Origin: Chloroflexota bacterium
GTDB taxonomy: Bacteria > Chloroflexota > Anaerolineae > Promineifilales > Promineifilaceae
DNA length: 8,685 nt
Assembly: GCA_024278255.1 (NCBI GenBank)
Contig: JAJRTP010000087.1
Coordinates: forward strand, 1-8,685
Direction: 5' to 3'
Shown here in pieces: positions 5,609 through 8,685 of this stretch. Made by a program: the position numbers and the translations under genes. The notes under the pieces were generated by a model. It worked only from the letters and a program-made list of their open reading frames with translations, was not told the origin of the DNA and did not search any database. Each line of letters opens with the position of its first letter. Position 1 is the first letter of the stretch.

Positions 5609-5644
5609 CATATTAGTCATATTGGTCATATGAATCATATGGAC
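5609..5644 (+). promoter_or_regulatory. Four tandem 9-bp repeats, probable antitoxin operator
   Basis: Four head-to-tail units read CATATTAGT, CATATTGGT, CATATGAAT and CATATGGAC. They begin one base after the -10 box and end just before the AAGGAG ribosome-binding site, so they cover the expected start of transcription. Phd/YefM antitoxins repress their own operons by binding repeated sites over the promoter; this array is well placed for that. Confidence 0.65.
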
Positions 5645-5660
5645 ACAAGGAGATCGAAAA

Positions 5661-5957
5661 ATGGAAAAAACAATCAGTGCGGTAACTGCGCGGCAGCGGC
5701 TGGGCCAGATTCTGGATGAAACCTATTATCGGGGCGACGCTTTTGTCATTGAACGCGCCGGACGCCCTATGGCCGTGGTTGTGCCTGTGGCGCAATACCA
5801 GCAATGGCAGCAGCGCCGGAACGAATTCTTTACCCTGATTGACGAGGTACAGGAACGAACCGGCAAGCTGCCGCCTGAAGAACTGGAAGCGGCTATTGCC
5901 GAGGCCGTCGCATTCGTCAAAGCGTCTGAAAAAGCGGCGATGGAGCCGGTCGGATGA
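5661..5957 (+). CDS. Phd/YefM-family antitoxin
   Basis: This 98-residue protein starts MEKTISAVTARQRLGQILDETYYRGDAFVIERAGRPMAVVVPVAQY, the Phd/YefM N-terminal DNA-binding fold (short helix, conserved RxxLgxil, then the bRaGrPmAVvvp strand). The remaining half (about 50-98) is helical and charged, fitting a toxin-wrapping tail. AAGGAG lies 8 nt before the ATG. The stop overlaps the start of the downstream PIN toxin gene by four bases (ATGA), indicating translational coupling. It is expected to neutralise the PIN RNase and repress the operon through the tandem repeats upstream. The toxin family and order, antitoxin first, are standard for type II systems. Confidence 0.9.
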   Translation: MEKTISAVTARQRLGQILDETYYRGDAFVIERAGRPMAVVVPVAQYQQWQQRRNEFFTLIDEVQERTGKLPPEELEAAIAEAVAFVKASEKAAMEPVG

Positions 5958-6382
5958 GGGTGGTACTGGACGCTAATTTGTTTATTAGCGCAGTGTTGGT
6001 TCCCTACGGCCGTCCGGCGCAAATTCTCCAGGCATGGCGGGACGGCCGTTTTGAATTAGTCGCGTCCCCAGCCATCCTGGCCGAAATACGGCGGGTGTTA
6101 TTCTACCCCCGATTGCAACGAAAACATGGCTGGGGCGAAGCGGAAATCAATGTTTTTTTAGACGGCTTGCGGGCAGCCGCCATCATTGTGCCTGGCCGCG
6201 TCGAACTGGCGGTTGTGCGGGACGATCCGACAGACGACAAATATGTCAGCGCTGCCGTTGAGGCTGATGCGGCGTACACCATTAGCGGCGATGAGCATCT
6301 AAAAGCAATCGGGAGCTATCAAGGTATTATGATTTTGGCTCCGGCCGCATTTTTGCAGGACGTATTGGGTATGCTTGAATAA
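5954..6382 (+). CDS. PIN-domain toxin ribonuclease (COG1569-like)
   Basis: This 142-residue PIN protein starts MRVVLDANLFISAVL, giving the first metal-binding Asp (D6). Further candidate acidic metal ligands are E44 in the ILAEIRRVL helix, D94/D95 in DDPTDDKYVSAA and D113 in TISGDEHL. This pattern matches the 'putative toxin-antitoxin system toxin component, PIN family'. Such toxins cleave RNA using Mg2+ or Mn2+. The start codon overlaps the antitoxin stop (ATGA), and the pair forms an operon. It carries two copies of the ACGGCCGT palindrome common at the right end of the window. The cleavage target cannot be read from the sequence. Confidence 0.9.
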   Translation: MRVVLDANLFISAVLVPYGRPAQILQAWRDGRFELVASPAILAEIRRVLFYPRLQRKHGWGEAEINVFLDGLRAAAIIVPGRVELAVVRDDPTDDKYVSAAVEADAAYTISGDEHLKAIGSYQGIMILAPAAFLQDVLGMLE

Positions 6383-6426
6383 CAGCCAGAAGCTCCCTCC
6401 CTGTCACCGCAGCCGCAACGCTCGTA

Positions 6427-6580
6427 CTATCAGGCACGTGGATTTTTTCCTGGCCATTTCTCTACTTCATTTGGGTTGTACAGTTGTATAGCAGCTGCGG
6501 TTTCTTACCGCGTTTAGGCTGCGCGGTAAGAAACCGCGGCTGCCAGTTCATTGTCCGGGTCTGGCGAAAAGATAGCAAGA
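6427..6580 (-). pseudogene. Relic copy of the start and promoter of the NTPase-FGE gene
   Basis: The minus strand at 6457-6431 reads M-A-R-K-K-S-T-C-L, matching M-A-G-K-K-S-T-Y-L of the DGR target with only 3 base differences in the first 27 to 31 bases. Homology continues upstream of the ATG at about 75 percent, then resumes at 6548-6580, which matches the target's promoter block (5511-5543) at 29 of 33 bases. Downstream of codon 9 the similarity ends and a stop follows within nine codons. A hairpin element interrupts the two halves. The relic lies beyond the Phd/PIN operon, so two copies of the 5' end flank that module. Confidence 0.75.
6486..6543. repeat. 58-bp palindromic element with 22-bp arms
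   Basis: Arms 6491-6512 and 6522-6543 are complementary over 22 bp with one G-T mismatch, enclosing a 9-nt loop. CAGTT occurs on both sides (6481-6485 and 6544-6548), which fits a 5-bp target duplication. Comparison with the intact copy at 5476-5543 shows that this segment is extra DNA inserted into the relic. It resembles a REP/MITE-type element, but no second copy is in the window to prove mobility. Confidence 0.6.
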
Positions 6581-6586
6581 CTGATG

Positions 6587-6595
6587 TGCTATAAT
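6587..6595 (+). promoter_or_regulatory. Extended -10 promoter of the HEPN-MNT operon, near-leaderless
   Basis: TGC-TATAAT is a perfect -10 with the TGn extension; no -35 box is visible at 16-18 bp. Transcription should begin near 6602, three bases before the ATG at 6605, and no Shine-Dalgarno is present, so the mRNA is probably leaderless or nearly so. Confidence 0.55.
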
Positions 6596-6604
6596 CTGTT
6601 TGTT

Positions 6605-7015
6605 ATGAGCATTGATCCGCAAACTCAGAAAAACATCTCAAAATATATTGCCCATTCGCGCCAGGCTGTGGAAACGGGCAAGTTGGTCATGGCGCATGAA
6701 GATTATATAACGGCCGTTAACCGCGCCTACTACGCCATTTTTTACGCGGCTAATGCCTTGCTGGCTACAAAAGGACTGCAACGGAGCAAACACTCTGGCG
6801 TCATTGCTGCTTTTCGCCAATATTTTGTCAAAACGGGTATCATCGAACCAGAATACAGCCGCTTTTTTGGAGTAGCTTTGGATGAACGGCACGCCGGTGA
6901 TTATGAGCTTGACTACCTGGATTACGAAAGCGCCAACCGCCATTTAGAAAATGCAGAACAATTCCTGAACCGCATTGAGAGGGCATTATCAGAAGAAGGT
7001 ATTGCATATGAATGA
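6605..7015 (+). CDS. HEPN-domain protein, partner of the MNT nucleotidyltransferase
   Basis: This is a 136-residue all-helical HEPN protein of the COG1895 type. The central signature AVNRAYYAIFYAANALLATKGL (about 37-58) is followed by KHSGVIAAFRQYFVKTG and, near the end, DERHAGDYELDY and an AEQFLNRIERAL helix. HEPN proteins of HEPN-MNT modules are toxin-like or substrate subunits controlled by the paired nucleotidyltransferase. The RNase motif of HepT toxins (R followed 4-6 residues later by H) is not obvious here, so nuclease activity is uncertain. I used the ATG at 6605, which retains the first helix and sits at the expected transcription start; a TTG at 6551 would place the start upstream of the promoter. 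The gene overlaps the MNT gene by 8 nt. Confidence 0.88.
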   Translation: MSIDPQTQKNISKYIAHSRQAVETGKLVMAHEDYITAVNRAYYAIFYAANALLATKGLQRSKHSGVIAAFRQYFVKTGIIEPEYSRFFGVALDERHAGDYELDYLDYESANRHLENAEQFLNRIERALSEEGIAYE

Positions 7016-7382
7016 CTTACCTGCGCATTTATTGTCTAATGAGCAAGACGCAATTATCGCTTTCACAAACTATCTTGCAGAACAGCTGGGCGGTAATATG
7101 GCATACCTGTATTTGTTTGGTTCAAAAGCCCGGGGCGACTTTCAGCCCGATTCTGACATTGATTTACTGGTTATTGTGCAACAGTTGTCACCGGATGTAC
7201 GCTGGCTTATTCGGGCAGCGGCGGCAGATTGCTCATTACAATATGATGTTTTGCTCAACACCCATATTCTTGACCAGACGCGGTGGCAGGCAATCATCCA
7301 GTATGAGGATGCTCTGTGGCGCGCGGTAGAACGGGACGGCATTCCCATTCTTGTCCCCGCAGCCTCAACGGCCGTACACTAA
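7008..7382 (+). CDS. MNT-type minimal nucleotidyltransferase
   Basis: This is a 124-residue nucleotidyltransferase with the pol-beta fold signature LFGSKARGDFQPDSDIDLLV (37-55): the GS motif, then the catalytic pair D50 and D52, with a probable third acid at D80 in YDVLLN. In HEPN-MNT systems such proteins act as antitoxins by AMPylating or oligoadenylylating the HEPN partner. The ATG at 7008 lies inside the last codons of the HEPN gene, with GAAGG about 10 nt upstream, so the two are translationally coupled. The 3' end overlaps the convergent lipoprotein gene by 18 nt; the shared bases include one ACGGCCGT palindrome (7368-7375). Length fits the family. Confidence 0.9.
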   Translation: MNDLPAHLLSNEQDAIIAFTNYLAEQLGGNMAYLYLFGSKARGDFQPDSDIDLLVIVQQLSPDVRWLIRAAAADCSLQYDVLLNTHILDQTRWQAIIQYEDALWRAVERDGIPILVPAASTAVH

Positions 7383-8177
7383 AATAACGGTGGGCAAAAG
7401 CGTGTAAGCGGGAATAGAAGCGGGCGGATCGATTAAAATCAGGCCAGTGGAGGCGCCGCCGTCCAGATTGAGGGCGGTGTCCAGGTTCAGATCAGAGGCA
7501 GCCAAAATTTGGCTGAGTTGGGCCAGGGTAAAACGGCCGCGCGGGGCCAGAATGAACAGGATACGGCCGTCCCCATCCTGAGCAATCACGGTACGCCGCG
7601 CCGCTTCCCCGCCAGCTTCCGTGTAACCCGCCGCGCCGCCCGGTTTTACCAGCATGGGGAACGATTGCAGGGCATATTGCAGCGGTTCGGCGGGGTCATA
7701 CGGCCGTGCCCCCAGCCAGCGCACTTCCGGGCCAACGGCCGTGACGGCAAACATCCCGGCAAACGCCCCATAACTCGCGCCGCTGGCCTGCCCGTCCACC
7801 ACCACCAGCCCCGTCGCTGTAAACTCCTCCGTAAAAAAGCCGCCGTTAAGCGCCGCCAGCGCCCCCGTATCCGCCTGCCACTCCTGTAACGTCAACGGCT
7901 CGCCCGGACGATAACCTACCTGAAATTCATACAGCGCCGGATCAAAGCGCAAAATGTAGAGGTGTTCCATTTGACGGCCGTCCCCGTCAAAAAACCGAAT
8001 CACTCGCCGCTCCAAACCAGGCCGCGCCGCCTCCCAGCCCGTATCCGGCGCAAGGGGCGTGGGGGAAGCTGTTGGGGGCACGGCCGTCGGTGCAGGTGGC
8101 AAAATGGGTGTAGGGGATGGGGTAGTTACGGCCGTGCAGCCAGCCAGGAGGAGGAGCAGGAAGGGGAAGTAACGCAT
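7365..8177 (-). CDS. Lipoprotein with phosphodiester glycosidase (NAGPA/DUF2233) domain
   Basis: This is a 270-residue protein. Its N-terminus MRYFPFLLLLLAGC is a lipoprotein signal with the lipobox LAGC (11-14) and acylated Cys14. A Pro/Thr/Ser-rich spacer (15-45) would hold the domain away from the membrane. The rest matches the NAGPA-like phosphodiester glycosidase family: NGGFF (111-115), RRTVIAQDGDGRILFI (194-209) and ALNLDGGASTGL (235-246) are its usual landmarks. Members hydrolyse or bind sugar-phosphodiester compounds outside the cell; the substrate here is unknown. There is no clear Shine-Dalgarno, and the upstream region is the TCAGTG repeat patch. It contains six or more ACGGCCGT sites. 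It has no evident functional link to the neighbouring toxin-antitoxin genes. Confidence 0.85.
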   Translation of the reverse strand: MRYFPFLLLLLAGCTAVTTPSPTPILPPAPTAVPPTASPTPLAPDTGWEAARPGLERRVIRFFDGDGRQMEHLYILRFDPALYEFQVGYRPGEPLTLQEWQADTGALAALNGGFFTEEFTATGLVVVDGQASGASYGAFAGMFAVTAVGPEVRWLGARPYDPAEPLQYALQSFPMLVKPGGAAGYTEAGGEAARRTVIAQDGDGRILFILAPRGRFTLAQLSQILAASDLNLDTALNLDGGASTGLILIDPPASIPAYTLLPTVILVYGR

Positions 8178-8180
8178 AGT

Positions 8181-8276
8181 TTTCAGTGTGCAGTGTTCAG
8201 TGTGCAGTTTTCAGTGCCCAGCAGAGCAAACCAACAACTGACCACTGATCACTGAACACTGACCACTATTCACTCC
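8181..8276. repeat. TCAGTG-rich imperfect repeat with inverted arms
   Basis: The left half (8181-8216) is made of degenerate TCAGTG/GCAGT units, and the right half (8237-8276) holds the complementary CACTGA/CCACT units. CAGTGTTCAGTG (8191-8202) is the exact reverse complement of 8250-8261, so the patch can fold on itself. It fills the whole gap between the lipoprotein gene and the TIGR03936 gene and runs into the latter's stop codon. It is not a CRISPR array: there are no unique spacers of constant length. Confidence 0.7.
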
Positions 8277-8685
8277 TCCCGCAGGACAATCTTCAACCGG
8301 TGAATCCGGGCATCCAGCGGGTCCAGCCCCAGAGCCATGACCACCTCATCCGGGCGGCCGGTTTTGGCGGGCTGCAAGGAAAGGCGCATGAAGATTTGCG
8401 GCGCGTCCCCCCTTTCTGATGCCATCTGCGTAATCTGTGGTTCCTCCTCCAGGCGCAGATCATAAATTAACGGCCGTAAATCATACGCCTTCGTCTTCCC
8501 CTTGCGCGTCCGTTCCCGGATGAGTGAGTCCGCCGCCATGATTTCTGTGATGCGCTGCTGCAAGACGGCCGTATCCACCGGGTCCAGCGGCGTCGCCAAA
8601 TAGGAAGATTCCAACGTCAATGCTTGCAGCGACGCGCCCGTCGTGGGCACTTCTTCCACCCGATACACGTCAATGCCGGGAGCCA
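8270..8685 (-). CDS. C-terminal part of TIGR03936/DUF2344 radical SAM-linked protein
   Basis: The reading frame is open to the window edge, so this is the 3' part of a larger gene; 138 codons are visible. The residues match the end of DUF2344: ASLQALTLESSYLATPL, RTRKGKTKAYDLRPLIYDL and the closing RPDEVVMALGLDP. The family is found next to radical SAM enzymes of the TIGR03960 type and close to rplU-rpmA in many bacteria; its biochemical role is not settled. A GTG at 8668 could be read as a start, but the frame continues upstream with a sensible sequence (APGIDVYRVEEVP), so the real start lies outside. It is on the same strand as rplU, which supports the view that the DNA between them was inserted. 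Confidence 0.8.
   Translation of the reverse strand, partial: APGIDVYRVEEVPTTGASLQALTLESSYLATPLDPVDTAVLQQRITEIMAADSLIRERTRKGKTKAYDLRPLIYDLRLEEEPQITQMASERGDAPQIFMRLSLQPAKTGRPDEVVMALGLDPLDARIHRLKIVLREE

Larger units (their letters stand above)
282..8572. repeat. Dispersed palindrome ACGGCCGT, 14 exact copies
   Basis: Exact copies start at 282, 465, 6006, 6042, 6710, 7368, 7563, 7700, 7735, 7974, 8080, 8128, 8470 and 8565. An 8-base word is expected well under once by chance in a window this size. Copies lie inside genes as well as between domains. None occurs between 473 and 6005, the part with the DGR and its target. The pattern resembles highly iterated palindromes such as HIP1 of cyanobacteria; its function is unknown. 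Confidence 0.85.

Noticed and set aside
6551..6604. TTG start for the HEPN gene at 6551
   Set aside because: It lies upstream of the extended -10 promoter and inside the relic promoter repeat; the ATG at 6605 fits the family.
8181..8276. CRISPR array
   Set aside because: The units are 6-7 bp, degenerate and without spacers; no cas genes are present.

Overview
The window looks like a Chloroflexota chromosome, probably Anaerolineae. This is inferred from the moderately high GC content, the general look of the proteins, and the gene order of a DUF2344/TIGR03936 radical-SAM-linked gene near rplU-rpmA. It is not proven, because no rRNA is present. Housekeeping genes sit at both ends on the minus strand: rplU-rpmA-rpmE at the left (1-842) and the 3' end of a TIGR03936-like gene at the right (8270-8685). 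In many bacteria these genes are close neighbours, so the roughly 7.3 kb between them reads as an accessory insert.

The centre of that insert (963-5476) is a complete diversity-generating retroelement (DGR). It has a reverse transcriptase with YVDD and the DGR-type PIGNLTSQ motif, an Avd accessory protein, a 136-bp template repeat (TR, 2664-2799) and a matching variable repeat (VR, 2955-3090). The VR is the last 45 codons of an 841-residue target gene. I aligned TR and VR base by base. They differ at 16 positions, and 15 of these are adenines in the TR coding strand, which is the signature of adenine-specific mutagenic retrohoming. The 14 core changes fall only in 13 clustered Asn (AAC/AAT) codons, 10 of which now encode another residue. 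The target is a KAP-type P-loop NTPase joined to a formylglycine-generating-enzyme/C-type-lectin (FGE/CLec) domain that lacks catalytic cysteines. That makes it an intracellular ATPase with a hypervariable binding face, plausibly a sensor in a conflict or defence system.

Next to the DGR is an anti-phage/toxin-antitoxin style cluster on the plus strand. A Phd-like antitoxin and a PIN RNase toxin (5661-6382) have a sigma70-like promoter and four tandem 9-bp operator repeats. A HEPN/nucleotidyltransferase (MNT) pair follows (6605-7382). Between the two modules lies a decayed second copy of the start and promoter of the NTPase gene, interrupted by a 22-bp-stem hairpin element. A minus-strand lipoprotein with a phosphodiester glycosidase (NAGPA/DUF2233) domain (7365-8177) meets the MNT gene tail to tail, and a TCAGTG-rich repeat patch separates it from the TIGR03936 gene.

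Other points: rplU has a perfect TTGACA-N17-TATAAT promoter overlapping the RT stop codon, and its leader holds a terminator-like hairpin. L31 has lost its zinc cysteines. The palindrome ACGGCCGT occurs 14 times in about 3.2 kb of the window but never in 473-6005, the part carrying the DGR, which suggests the DGR block has a different origin. The avd gene faces away from and overlaps the RT gene, an unusual DGR layout.
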